From positions 124,001 to 188,000 of the forward strand of contig NZ_LIXJ01000004.1 of NCBI RefSeq assembly GCF_001905795.1: a DNA stretch of 64,000 bases. Reading direction: 5' to 3'. A program made the translations under genes and the position numbers. Source of the stretch: Streptomyces sp. CB01580. GTDB lineage: Bacteria; Actinomycetota; Actinomycetes; Streptomycetales; Streptomycetaceae. Shown piece by piece: positions 56,786 through 64,000 of the stretch. Below the pieces are notes generated by a model. It was not told the origin of the DNA, searched no databases, and worked only from the letters and a program-made list of their open reading frames with translations. Each line of letters begins with the position of its first letter. Positions within the stretch are counted from its first letter, which is position 1.

Positions 56786-56822
56786 CCGGGGCAGGGGAGC
56801 CATGACGGCTCCCCTGCCCCGG
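56786..56822 (-). terminator. Terminator of the transglycosylase gene
   Basis: CCGGGGCAGGGGAGCC (56786-56801) pairs perfectly with GGCTCCCCTGCCCCGG (56807-56822) around a 5-nt loop, a 16-bp stem 21 bp after the gene end. Confidence 0.85.
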
Positions 56823-56842
56823 TCGTTCTTCGGCTTCCCCGC

Positions 56843-57334
56843 TCAGTAGGCGGAGTTGACGTTGTCGATGGAGCCGTAGCGGTGGGCGGCGTAGTTCGCG
56901 GCGGCGGTGATGTTGGCCACCGGGTCGTAGACGTTCTTGGCCGTCCCGCTGACGTGGTAGGCGTTGAACGTCGGGTCGATGACCTGCAGCAGCCCCTTGG
57001 ACGGAATGCCCTTGGCGGCGTTGGAGTCCCAGTTGTTGATGGCGTTCGGATTGCCGCCGGACTCACGCATCAGGTTGCGGTGGATCCCGTCGTACGAGCC
57101 CGGGATGCCCTTCGCCCGCATGACCTCCAGCGCCTGCTTGATCCAGGCGTCGACGTTGCCGCCACTCGCCCGGGTGGGGGCGGCGGGAGCCTGGGCCGGG
57201 GTGGCGGCCGAGGCGGCCGGGGCTCCGGCGACGGCACCGGCGACAACCGCCGCGCCTGCCGCGAGCATGCCCAGAGAAGTCTTCTTGGTGCGGGTCATAC
57301 GAGCGAAATTCTTGGGCATCGCAGTGATCTGCAT
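56843..57334 (-). CDS. Secreted transglycosylase (SLT domain)
   Basis: A 163-residue exported peptidoglycan-active protein. Signal peptide about residues 1-43 (TSLGMLAAGAAVVAGAVAG, cleavage near PAASAA), then the SLT domain with catalytic Glu91 (RNLMRESGGNPNA), GLLQVIDPTFNAYH and NVYDPVANITAAANYA. These domains cleave glycan strands, often for growth or spore germination. There is no cell-wall-binding domain. It has its own near-consensus promoter and terminator. Confidence 0.93.
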   Translation of the reverse strand: MQITAMPKNFARMTRTKKTSLGMLAAGAAVVAGAVAGAPAASAATPAQAPAAPTRASGGNVDAWIKQALEVMRAKGIPGSYDGIHRNLMRESGGNPNAINNWDSNAAKGIPSKGLLQVIDPTFNAYHVSGTAKNVYDPVANITAAANYAAHRYGSIDNVNSAY

Positions 57335-57372
57335 TCAGCAATTCCTCTTCGATCGGGGGGTGATGTCAAAAA

Positions 57373-57401
57373 TTGTTATGCGAGGAGGAAATCCAAGTCA
57401 A
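57373..57401 (-). promoter_or_regulatory. Vegetative-type promoter of the transglycosylase gene
   Basis: On the minus strand, TTGACT (57396-57401) and TAACAA (57373-57378) are separated by exactly 17 bp, close to the HrdB-type consensus. The start site would be near 57366, leaving a leader of about 30 nt with GAGGA before the ATG at 57334. Confidence 0.8.
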
Positions 57402-57779
57402 CGAGGGCCTTTTACTAAAACGAACCGTAGGTGCCCGAGGAAATGATCCGAGATTTCCGCGCAGAGCGGCGAAACGCAGGGAAGACGGGTCCGGAGCCGG
57501 CCTACTATCCGCCCTCATAGTGACCGCCGCCACATGACCCACCCCACACGCCAAACGCCCCAAATCGGGATAAGAGTGGCACATATCACGTGGCCTGCGT
57601 CACACGAGAAGCCTTCTTTTCACTCGCGGTCATAAGAGAAATGCGCGGCGCGTTCACGCGCATGACCTCCGAGGTAATTGAGCGGGTGCCGCGTGCGTCC
57701 GTACCTTCCTCATGTGGCACGTGCCTTCGCCGAAGGCCCGACACGACAGACCGCGTGACAACGACAGGAGGACCCAGTG
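57402..57779. other. Region upstream of the transglycosylase and small membrane-protein genes
   Basis: 378 bp between divergent genes. It contains the 10-bp palindrome GGCACGTGCC (57716-57725) and GCCTTCG/CGAAGGC (57723-57737) close upstream of the plus-strand gene, and AGGAGG (57766-57771) as its ribosome-binding site. I see no c-di-AMP riboswitch-like conserved core on the minus strand and no convincing ORF. Confidence 0.4.
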
Positions 57780-58226
57780 ATGGCGTACCGAAACGCGAGT
57801 ACGGCCCCAACACCGGGCACGAAGGACACGGTGGGCACGACGGGCGCCGCCCGCACCGACGGACTGCTCCGGACGGCCCTCATGGCGGACGTGGTCCTCA
57901 CCGGCGCCAACGGCATCGGCTATCTCGCGCTCGCCACGGTCCTGGACTCGTTCCTCGGCGTGCCGCGTCCGGTGGAGTACGCGGTGGGCGTGTTCCTCAC
58001 GGTGTACGCGGCGTGGCTGCTGTCCGTCTCCCGCCGGGCCGAGCTCCACCGGGGCGCGGTCGCCGTCGTCATCGCCCTGAACACCGCCTGGGCCGTGGCG
58101 AGTGTCGTCACCGTGCTCGTGGACGCGCTGACGGCGACGGGGATCGGCAATGGCTGGATCGTGTTCCAGGGGCTGACCGTGGCGGGCATGGGGGCGCTGC
58201 AGTACCTGGGGCTGCGGCGCATGTGA
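57780..58226 (+). CDS. Small membrane protein of unknown function
   Basis: About 148 residues with four hydrophobic helices: ADVVLTGANGIGYLALATVL; VEYAVGVFLTVYAAWLL; GAVAVVIALNTAWAVASVVTVL; WIVFQGLTVAGMGALQYLGL. It resembles small four-helix integral proteins common in Streptomyces; no function is known. AGGAGG lies 8 nt before ATG 57780 and 5 nt before an in-frame GTG at 57777. It ends convergent with mmsA. Confidence 0.82.
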   Translation: MAYRNASTAPTPGTKDTVGTTGAARTDGLLRTALMADVVLTGANGIGYLALATVLDSFLGVPRPVEYAVGVFLTVYAAWLLSVSRRAELHRGAVAVVIALNTAWAVASVVTVLVDALTATGIGNGWIVFQGLTVAGMGALQYLGLRRM

Positions 58227-58316
58227 GCCGCTGGGACGCACACGCGGTCCGCCCGGAGCACGTGGCCCGCCCGACCGCGGAACAGAACGACGGCCCGCCC
58301 GGCCCCCGGAACGCGG

Positions 58317-58363
58317 CGACGGCCCGCCCGGACACGGAGGGGGTGTGTCCGGGCGGGCCGTCG
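58317..58363. terminator. Strong bidirectional hairpin between convergent genes
   Basis: The arms 58317-58335 and 58345-58363 form a perfect 19-bp stem (starting CGACGGCCCG) with a 9-nt loop. It is the longest perfect dyad noted in the window and lies between the small membrane-protein gene and mmsA. Confidence 0.88.
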
Positions 58364-58402
58364 GGTCGGGGGGATCGGGGCCCGCGGTCGGGGCAGTGGG
58401 GA

Positions 58403-59902
58403 TCAGTGGTTGCGGGGGAAGCCCAGGTCCACACCGGCCGGTGCGTCGGCCGGGTCCGGCCAGCGGGTGGTGACGACCTTGCCGCGGGTGTAGAAGTGCA
58501 CGCCGTCGTTGCCGTAGATGTGGTGGTCGCCGAAGAGGGAGTCCTTCCAGCCACCGAAGGAGTGGTAGCCCACCGGAACCGGGATCGGCACGTTGACGCC
58601 GACCATGCCGGCCTCGACCTCCAGCTGGAAGCGGCGGGCGGCACCGCCGTCACGGGTGAAGATCGCGGTGCCGTTGCCGAACGGCGAGGCGTTCATGAGG
58701 GCCACGCCCTCCTCGTACGTCTCCGCGCGCAGCACGCACAGCACCGGGCCGAAGATCTCGTCCTTGTACGCGTCCGAGTCGGTGGACACGTGGTCGAGGA
58801 GGGAGAGGCCGATCCAGTGGCCGTTCTCGAAGCCCTCGACGGTGAAGCCGCTGCCGTCCAGGACGACCTCGGCGCCCTGGGCCGCCGCGCCCGTGACGTA
58901 GGAGGCGACCTTGTCGCGGTGGGCGGCGGTGATCAGCGGGCCCATCTCGGAGGACGGGTCGTTGCCCGGGCCGATCTTGATCTTCTCAGCGCGCTCCTTG
59001 ATCTTGGCGACGAGTTCGTCGCCGATGGAGCCGACCGCGACGACCGCGGAGATCGCCATGCAGCGCTCACCGGCGGAGCCGTAGGCGGCGGAGACGGCGG
59101 CGTCGGCGGCGGCGTCGAGGTCCGCGTCCGGCAGCACCAGCATGTGGTTCTTCGCCCCGCCGAGCGCCTGGACGCGCTTGCCGTTGGCGGAGGCGGTGGC
59201 GTGGATGTAGCGGGCGATCGGGGTGGAGCCCACGAAGGAGACCGCGGCCACGTCCGGGTGGTTCAGCAGACCGTCGACGGCGACCTTGTCACCGTGCAGG
59301 ACGTTCAGCACACCGTCCGGCAGACCGGCCTCGGCGGCCAGCTCGGCCAGCAGCATGGCGGCCGACGGGTCCTTCTCGCTGGGCTTGAGCACGAACGTGT
59401 TGCCGCACGCGACGGCGAGCGGGAACATCCACATCGGCACCATGGCCGGGAAGTTGAACGGGGTGATTCCGGCGACGACGCCGAGCGACTGGCGGATCGC
59501 GGCGACGTCGACCCGGCTGGACACCTGGGTGGACAGCTCGCCCTTGAGCTGGGTGGTGATGCCGCAGGCCAGCTCGACGATCTCCAGACCGCGGGCCACC
59601 TCGCCCAGGGCGTCCGAGTGCACCTTGCCGTGCTCGGCGGTGATCAGGCGGGCGATGTCCTCGCGGTGGGCGTCGAGCAGCGCGCGGTAACGGAAGAGGA
59701 TCGCGGTGCGGGTCGCCAGCGAGGAGGTGCCCCAGGTGGCGTAGGCCTCCTTCGCGGCGGCGACCGCGGCGTCCACCTCGTCGGGGGAGGCGAGGGCGAC
59801 CCGGGTGGTGACCTCGCCCGTGGCCGGGTCGGTGACCGGGCCGTAGTTGCCCGACGCACCCTCGACGGTCTTGCCACCGATCCAGTGGTTGACGGTCTTC
59901 AT
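58403..59902 (-). CDS. mmsA: Methylmalonate-semialdehyde dehydrogenase (CoA-acylating)
   Basis: A 499-residue aldehyde dehydrogenase that converts malonate semialdehyde to acetyl-CoA and CO2, the last step of myo-inositol catabolism (IolA), and methylmalonate semialdehyde to propionyl-CoA in valine catabolism. Oxyanion Asn150 (GITPFNFPAMVPMW) and catalytic Cys281 (GSAGERCMAIS) mark the MmsA/IolA class, which lacks the general-base Glu of hydrolytic relatives. ATG 59902 (MKTVNHWIGGKTVEG) is the family start. It is last in the iolC-iolB-iolD-mmsA run. Confidence 0.95.
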   Translation of the reverse strand: MKTVNHWIGGKTVEGASGNYGPVTDPATGEVTTRVALASPDEVDAAVAAAKEAYATWGTSSLATRTAILFRYRALLDAHREDIARLITAEHGKVHSDALGEVARGLEIVELACGITTQLKGELSTQVSSRVDVAAIRQSLGVVAGITPFNFPAMVPMWMFPLAVACGNTFVLKPSEKDPSAAMLLAELAAEAGLPDGVLNVLHGDKVAVDGLLNHPDVAAVSFVGSTPIARYIHATASANGKRVQALGGAKNHMLVLPDADLDAAADAAVSAAYGSAGERCMAISAVVAVGSIGDELVAKIKERAEKIKIGPGNDPSSEMGPLITAAHRDKVASYVTGAAAQGAEVVLDGSGFTVEGFENGHWIGLSLLDHVSTDSDAYKDEIFGPVLCVLRAETYEEGVALMNASPFGNGTAIFTRDGGAARRFQLEVEAGMVGVNVPIPVPVGYHSFGGWKDSLFGDHHIYGNDGVHFYTRGKVVTTRWPDPADAPAGVDLGFPRNH

Positions 59903-60010
59903 GACAGAGCTCCTTCGATGGCATTCGGTGGGGGTTCGGTGGCGTCTTCGGATGGCTGGACGGGGCCGGCGGGAAGGGCGGGCTCCGGGCACCCCGCGGC
60001 GGTCGTCGCT

Positions 60011-61900
60011 TCAGAGGTGATGGCGTCGGTCGGCGGCATTCCGGTCGTACGTCTCGCGGGCTTTCACGGCCGACGGCCGGGTGGCCGTCTCAGCCACGGG
60101 AACATCCCACCACGCCTGTGCCGGAGGAGGGCCCGACACTGTGTCTGCCGTTTCGGTCTCGACGTAGACACAAGTGGGAACGTCCGAGGCCCGTGCCTCG
60201 GCGAGGGCTTCGCGCAGGTCGCGCACGGTCCTGGCGCGCAGCACCCGCATGCCGAGCGAGCCCGCGTTGGCCGCGAGGTCGACGGGCAGCGGCGGGCCGG
60301 TGAAGGTGCCGTCGGTGGCGCGGTGACGGTAGGCGGTGCCGAAGCGCTCGGCGCCGACCGTCTCGGAGAGGCCGCCGATGGACGCGTAGCCGTGGTTCTG
60401 GAGCACGACGAGCTTCACGGGCAGCTCCTGCTGCACGGCGGTGACGATCTCGGTGGGGTTCATCAGGTACGTGCCGTCGCCGACGAGCGCCCAGACGGGG
60501 CGGTCGGGGGCGGCCAGCCGGACCCCGATCGCGGCCGGGATCTCGTAGCCCATGCAGGAGTAGCCGTACTCGACGTGGTACTGGTGCGGGGAACGGGCCC
60601 GCCAGAGCTTGTGCAGGTCGCCGGGGAGCGAACCGGCCGCGTTGATCAGTACGTCGTCCTCGGTGACGAGCGCGTCGAGGAGGCCGAGGACCTGGGCCTG
60701 GGTGGGGCGGGCGTGCGGGTCGTCGGCGGTGAACGCGGCCGTCACCCGCCGTTCCCACTCCTTCTTGGCCTCGGTGTACTCGGTCTCGTAGGCCGGGTCG
60801 ACGCGATGGTGGTGCGCGGCGAGCTCCGCGTCGAGCGCCTTCAGCGCGGTACGGGCGTCGGCGACGAGCGTGAGGGCGCCGAGCTTGTGCGCGTCGAAGC
60901 CGGTGATGTTGACGTTGAGGAAGCGGACCGCCGGGTTCTGGAACAGGGTGGCGGAGGCGGTGGTGAAGTCGGAGTAGCGGGTTCCGACGCCGATCACCAG
61001 GTCCGCGTGCCGGGCCAGCGCGTCGGCGGTCGCGGTGCCGGTGTGGCCGATGCCGCCGACGTCGGCGGGGTGGTCGTGGCGCAGGGAGCCCTTGCCCGCC
61101 TGGGTGGAGGCGACGGGGATGCGGGTGGCGGCGGCGAACGCGGCGAGGGCCTCCCCGGCCCCGCTGTGGCGCACACCGCCGCCCGCCACGATCAGCGGCC
61201 TGCGGGCGACGCGCACGGCCCGTACCGCCCGCTGGAGTTCGTACGGGTCGGGGGCGGGGCGGCGCACGTACCAGACGCGCTCGGCGAAGAACTCCTCCGG
61301 CCAGTCGTGCGCCTGGGCCTGCACGTCCTGCGGCAGCGCCAGCGTGACCGCGCCGGTCTCCGCCGGGTCGGCGAGGGTCCGCATGGCCTGGAGGGCGGCC
61401 GGGATCAGGGCCTCGGGGCGGGTGATCCGGTCGAAGTAGCGGGAGACGGGGCGCAGGCAGTCGTTGACGGAGACATCGCCCGCGTACGGGACCTCGAGCT
61501 GCTGGAGCACGGGGTCGGCGGGCCGGGTCGCGAAGATGTCGCCGGGCAGGAGCAGGACGGGGAGGTGGTTGACGGTGGCGAGGGCGGCTCCGGTGACGAG
61601 GTTGGTGGCGCCGGGGCCGATGGACGTGGTGACGGCATGCGCGGAGAGCCGGTCGGACTGGCGGGCGTAACCGACGGCGGCATGCACCATGGCCTGTTCG
61701 TTGCGGCCCTGGAAGTACGGCATGGACCGGCCGGACTCGACGAGCGCCTGACCGATCCCGGCGACGTTGCCGTGGCCGAAGATGCCCCAGGTGGCACTGA
61801 TCAGCCGCTGCCGGCGGCCGTCGCGCTCGGTGTACTGACGGGTCAGGAAGGTCACCAGGGCCTGGGCGGTGGTGAGCCGTCGGGTGGCTGACGCGCTCAC
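60011..61900 (-). CDS. iolD: 3D-(3,5/4)-trihydroxycyclohexane-1,2-dione acylhydrolase (IolD)
   Basis: A 629-residue thiamine-diphosphate enzyme that opens the ring of trihydroxycyclohexanedione to 5-deoxyglucuronate in myo-inositol catabolism. It shows the three TPP-family domains. The N-terminal part has ATWGIFGHGNVAGIGQAL and GRNEQAMVHAAVGYAR (activating Glu). The C-terminal TPP motif GDGTYLMNPTEIVTAVQQ is followed by LVVLQNHGYASIG. GTG 61900 overlaps the iolB stop by 4 nt, so translation is coupled. Confidence 0.95.
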   Translation of the reverse strand: MSASATRRLTTAQALVTFLTRQYTERDGRRQRLISATWGIFGHGNVAGIGQALVESGRSMPYFQGRNEQAMVHAAVGYARQSDRLSAHAVTTSIGPGATNLVTGAALATVNHLPVLLLPGDIFATRPADPVLQQLEVPYAGDVSVNDCLRPVSRYFDRITRPEALIPAALQAMRTLADPAETGAVTLALPQDVQAQAHDWPEEFFAERVWYVRRPAPDPYELQRAVRAVRVARRPLIVAGGGVRHSGAGEALAAFAAATRIPVASTQAGKGSLRHDHPADVGGIGHTGTATADALARHADLVIGVGTRYSDFTTASATLFQNPAVRFLNVNITGFDAHKLGALTLVADARTALKALDAELAAHHHRVDPAYETEYTEAKKEWERRVTAAFTADDPHARPTQAQVLGLLDALVTEDDVLINAAGSLPGDLHKLWRARSPHQYHVEYGYSCMGYEIPAAIGVRLAAPDRPVWALVGDGTYLMNPTEIVTAVQQELPVKLVVLQNHGYASIGGLSETVGAERFGTAYRHRATDGTFTGPPLPVDLAANAGSLGMRVLRARTVRDLREALAEARASDVPTCVYVETETADTVSGPPPAQAWWDVPVAETATRPSAVKARETYDRNAADRRHHL

Positions 61901-62781
61901 GAGACTGCCTCCGGTCCGTACAACGGAAGTCTCGGGTCCACGGGTTGTGAGGACCAGGTGTCGCGGATCCACGCGTGGTCGGGGTGGTCGGTGATGAGCC
62001 ACTCCCGCTCCCCCGGGCCCGCCATGACGTTGAGGTAGTACAGCGTGCGGCCGGGCGGGGCGATGGACGGGCCGTGCCAGCCGTCGGGGATCAGGACCGC
62101 GTCGCCGCTGCGGACCTCGGCGAGGACGTCCGTACCGCCGGGACGGGACGGCGACACCCGGTGGTAGCCGAGGCCGTCGCGCTCCACCTCGAAGTAGTAG
62201 ATCTCCTCCAGCACGGACTCGGCGCCGGGGCGGTGCTCGTCGTGCTTGTGCGGCGGGTACGACGACCAGTTGCCGCCGGGCGTGAGGACCTCGACGGCGA
62301 TCAGCCGGTCGCACTCGAACGTGTCGGCGGCGGCGAAGTTGTTGACCTGCCGGGAGCAGTTCCCGGAGCCGCGCAGCTCCACGGGGACCTCCGGCGCGGG
62401 GCCGTAGCGAGCGGGGAGTCGTCGCTCGCACTTCGCTCCTGCCAGGGCGAAGCGGCCTCCTGCGCCGGAGGCGATCTGTGCGTGGGCGTCGCGCGGTAGG
62501 TAGGCGAAGTCGGATACCCCGCTGAACACGCTTTCCCGGCCCAGCAGTTCAAAGATCTCACCTGAGGTATGCACCGTACAGCCACCGGTCAGCGGCAGGA
62601 CGATCCACTCGCTCTCCCCGGTGACGAGCGTGTGAATTCCACCCGGCTCCAATGCGAGCACGCGCAGGCGGGACCGGTCCCAGCCGGCGCGTTCCGGGGA
62701 GATGTCGAGGGTGTAGGAGCCGCTCGCCGTGCTGCCCGCGCCGAGGTGGCGGCGCGGTTCGTCGTCGTCATCCGTCGTCAT
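61897..62781 (-). CDS. iolB: 5-deoxy-glucuronate isomerase (IolB)
   Basis: A 294-residue cupin that isomerises 5-deoxyglucuronate to 2-deoxy-5-keto-gluconate. The metal-binding cupin motif is in YPPHKHDEHRPGAESVLEE followed by IYYFEVERDGLGYHRVSP and GDAVLIPDGWHGPSIAPPG, which supply His/Glu ligands. ATG 62781 follows GGGAAGAG. It overlaps iolD downstream. Confidence 0.95.
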   Translation of the reverse strand: MTTDDDDEPRRHLGAGSTASGSYTLDISPERAGWDRSRLRVLALEPGGIHTLVTGESEWIVLPLTGGCTVHTSGEIFELLGRESVFSGVSDFAYLPRDAHAQIASGAGGRFALAGAKCERRLPARYGPAPEVPVELRGSGNCSRQVNNFAAADTFECDRLIAVEVLTPGGNWSSYPPHKHDEHRPGAESVLEEIYYFEVERDGLGYHRVSPSRPGGTDVLAEVRSGDAVLIPDGWHGPSIAPPGRTLYYLNVMAGPGEREWLITDHPDHAWIRDTWSSQPVDPRLPLYGPEAVS

Positions 62782-62890
62782 GTCTCTTCCCTGCTCGTCC
62801 CTGCCCGTCGCTCGCCGACGTGCTGCCCGATGCCCGGGCCGGTGCGCGACCCGATGCCTGGCCCGACGCACGGGGTGGTGCGTGGCCGCG

Positions 62891-64000
62891 TCATGGTGCG
62901 GCTCCGGTGCGGTGGGCGGTGACGGCCCCCTCGGTCAGGACCGCCTCGACCTCGTGCGGGAACGGCATGGCGGACGAGCAGGAGAGCCGGGAGGCGACGA
63001 TGGCCCCGGCCGCGTTGGCGTACCGCATGATGCGTGCGGTCTCCCAGCCCTTGAGCAGCCCGTGGCAGAGCGCCCCGCCGAACGCGTCGCCCGCGCCGAG
63101 GCCGTTGACCACCTCGACGGGCAACGGGGGCACGTCGGTGACCGTGCCGTCGCGGTGGACGGCGAGCACGCCCGCGGGGCCCCGTTTGACGACGGCCAGT
63201 TCGACACCGGCGGCGATCAGGGCGCGGGCGGCGGCGTACGGTTCGCTCTCCCCGGTCGCGATCGCGCACTCGTCGGGGTTGCCGACGGCGACGGTGGCGA
63301 GTGCGAGGGCCTCGCGGTAGCGGGTGGCGGCATGCGCCACCCGGCCGGAGGTGTCCGGCACCCGAGCGGAGGCGCCCGGCACCTGGTCGGAGGCATCCGA
63401 CAACCGACCGTGAGGGTCCGGCGCCCGGCCGATTCCGTTCGGCGCGACGGCCGCGCCCGGTGGAGTGGCCGCGTCCGCCGTGGCCTCGCCCCAGAACATC
63501 GGGCGCCAGTCGAGGTCGAAGACGGTGATGCCGGACCGGCCGCGGGCGCGCAGCGCGGCAAGGGTCGAGGTGCGGCTCGGCTCGGCGCACAGACCGGTGC
63601 CCGTCGCCCAGAAGACCCGCGCGGACCGGATCGCGTCGAGATCCAGTTCCTCGGTCCGGATCTCCAGGTCCGGGGCCTTGGGGTGGCGGTAGAAGTAGAG
63701 GGGGAAGTCGTCGGGCGGGAAGACCTCGCAGAACGTGATCGGCGTCGGGTACGCGTCGACGGGCGTCGCCCACCGGTCGTCCACCCCGAACTCCCGCAAC
63801 TGGTGGCGCAGATAGTCCCCGAAGGCGTCCCGCCCGGTGCGCGTCACCACCGCGGTCCGCCGGCCGAGCCGTGCCGCCGCGACGGCGACGTTGGAGGGCG
63901 AGCCGCCGAGGAACTTGCCGAACGTCTCGACCCGGGCCAGCGGCACACCGATCTGCAGGGGGTAGAGATCGACACCGATCCGGCCCATGGTGATCACGTC
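62891..64000 (-). CDS. iolC: 5-dehydro-2-deoxygluconokinase (IolC), 5' end outside the window
   Basis: PfkB-family carbohydrate kinase that phosphorylates 2-deoxy-5-keto-gluconate. Visible: VITMGRIGVDLYPLQIGVPL, KFLGGSPSNVAVAAARLGRR (PfkB signature 1) and VVNGLGAGDAFGGALCHGLL (signature 2, catalytic Asp). The frame is open to the right edge, so the first codons are missing. An insertion of about 45 residues with degenerate repeats (SDASDQVPGASARVPDTSGR) sits between VFDLDWRPMFW and RYREALALATVAVGNPDE. The next gene iolB begins 109 bp downstream. Confidence 0.93.
   Translation of the reverse strand, partial: DVITMGRIGVDLYPLQIGVPLARVETFGKFLGGSPSNVAVAAARLGRRTAVVTRTGRDAFGDYLRHQLREFGVDDRWATPVDAYPTPITFCEVFPPDDFPLYFYRHPKAPDLEIRTEELDLDAIRSARVFWATGTGLCAEPSRTSTLAALRARGRSGITVFDLDWRPMFWGEATADAATPPGAAVAPNGIGRAPDPHGRLSDASDQVPGASARVPDTSGRVAHAATRYREALALATVAVGNPDECAIATGESEPYAAARALIAAGVELAVVKRGPAGVLAVHRDGTVTDVPPLPVEVVNGLGAGDAFGGALCHGLLKGWETARIMRYANAAGAIVASRLSCSSAMPFPHEVEAVLTEGAVTAHRTGAAP

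Noticed and set aside
57335..57600. c-di-AMP (ydaO) riboswitch before the transglycosylase gene, a common arrangement in Streptomyces
   Set aside because: The promoter lies only about 30 nt from the start codon, leaving no room, and I see no ydaO core further upstream.
57590..61891. Open frame of more than 1400 codons on the plus strand
   Set aside because: It runs antisense to mmsA and iolD, which are certain; the translation has only low-complexity GVRVAV-type composition.

Overview
The window is a chromosomal stretch of an actinomycete, almost certainly a Streptomyces. The DNA is very GC-rich throughout, start codons are often GTG, genes are coupled through GTGA/ATGA overlaps, and the content is typical of that genus: a csnR-E-F-G-H-K operon, an SsbB-type single-strand binding protein, EttA, an LAETG cell-wall protein and a GC-rich tRNA-Arg(UCU). 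Most of it looks like ordinary core chromosome with small accessory insertions. There is no prophage, CRISPR array, insertion sequence or large biosynthetic gene cluster.

Layout. 1-4 kb: asd (aspartate-semialdehyde dehydrogenase) and pepN, each closed by a strong hairpin. 4-7 kb: an accessory block with a Phd/VapC-type toxin-antitoxin pair and allantoicase behind a LysR regulator. 7.2-9.8 kb: a tiny membrane protein and malQ, the latter preceded by an unrecognised 93-residue repeat protein that abuts it. 10.5-13.6 kb: a large secreted GH84-type hexosaminidase. 13.8-15.7 kb: an HNH endonuclease and an MscS channel. 15.9-22.8 kb: the chitosan-oligosaccharide (glucosamine oligomer) operon csnREFGHK with a recognisable CsnR operator, followed by hairpins and an 11-copy 8-bp tandem repeat.

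23.4-34.7 kb is the most interesting region. Seven genes on one strand encode a four-helix membrane sensor (GlnX-like), a periplasmic-type amino-acid-binding protein (GlnH-like), a helical protein of unknown function, a PknG-type kinase (zinc ribbons, non-RD kinase, TPR), a PP2C phosphatase with zinc ribbons, a vWA protein and a zinc-ribbon/FHA protein. This joins the GlnX-GlnH-PknG amino-acid-sensing module known from Mycobacterium and Corynebacterium to a kinase/PP2C/vWA triad resembling the TerY-P type, with an FHA reader at the end.

34.7-47 kb: an isoaspartate methyltransferase, a truncated haemoglobin, a decayed hydrolase, a thioesterase with an unknown partner, EttA, a thioester-domain surface protein with a LAETG sorting signal, SsbB with a long low-complexity tail, and two translationally coupled P-loop GTPases. 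47.3-48.4 kb: tRNA-Arg(UCU) with a textbook terminator, then fused remnants of an AraC regulator and a methyltransferase, then a YjdM/PhnA protein behind a clean palindrome. 48.5-58.2 kb: a seven-repeat FG-GAP secreted protein, small membrane proteins, an ABC permease coupled to a protein fusing an extracytoplasmic alpha/beta hydrolase to an ABC ATPase, a P-loop kinase-like protein, and a small secreted transglycosylase with a near-consensus promoter. 58.4-64 kb: myo-inositol catabolism on the minus strand (iolC, iolB, iolD, mmsA/iolA); iolC runs off the right edge.

All names come from reading the translated sequence and motifs by eye; no database search was run.
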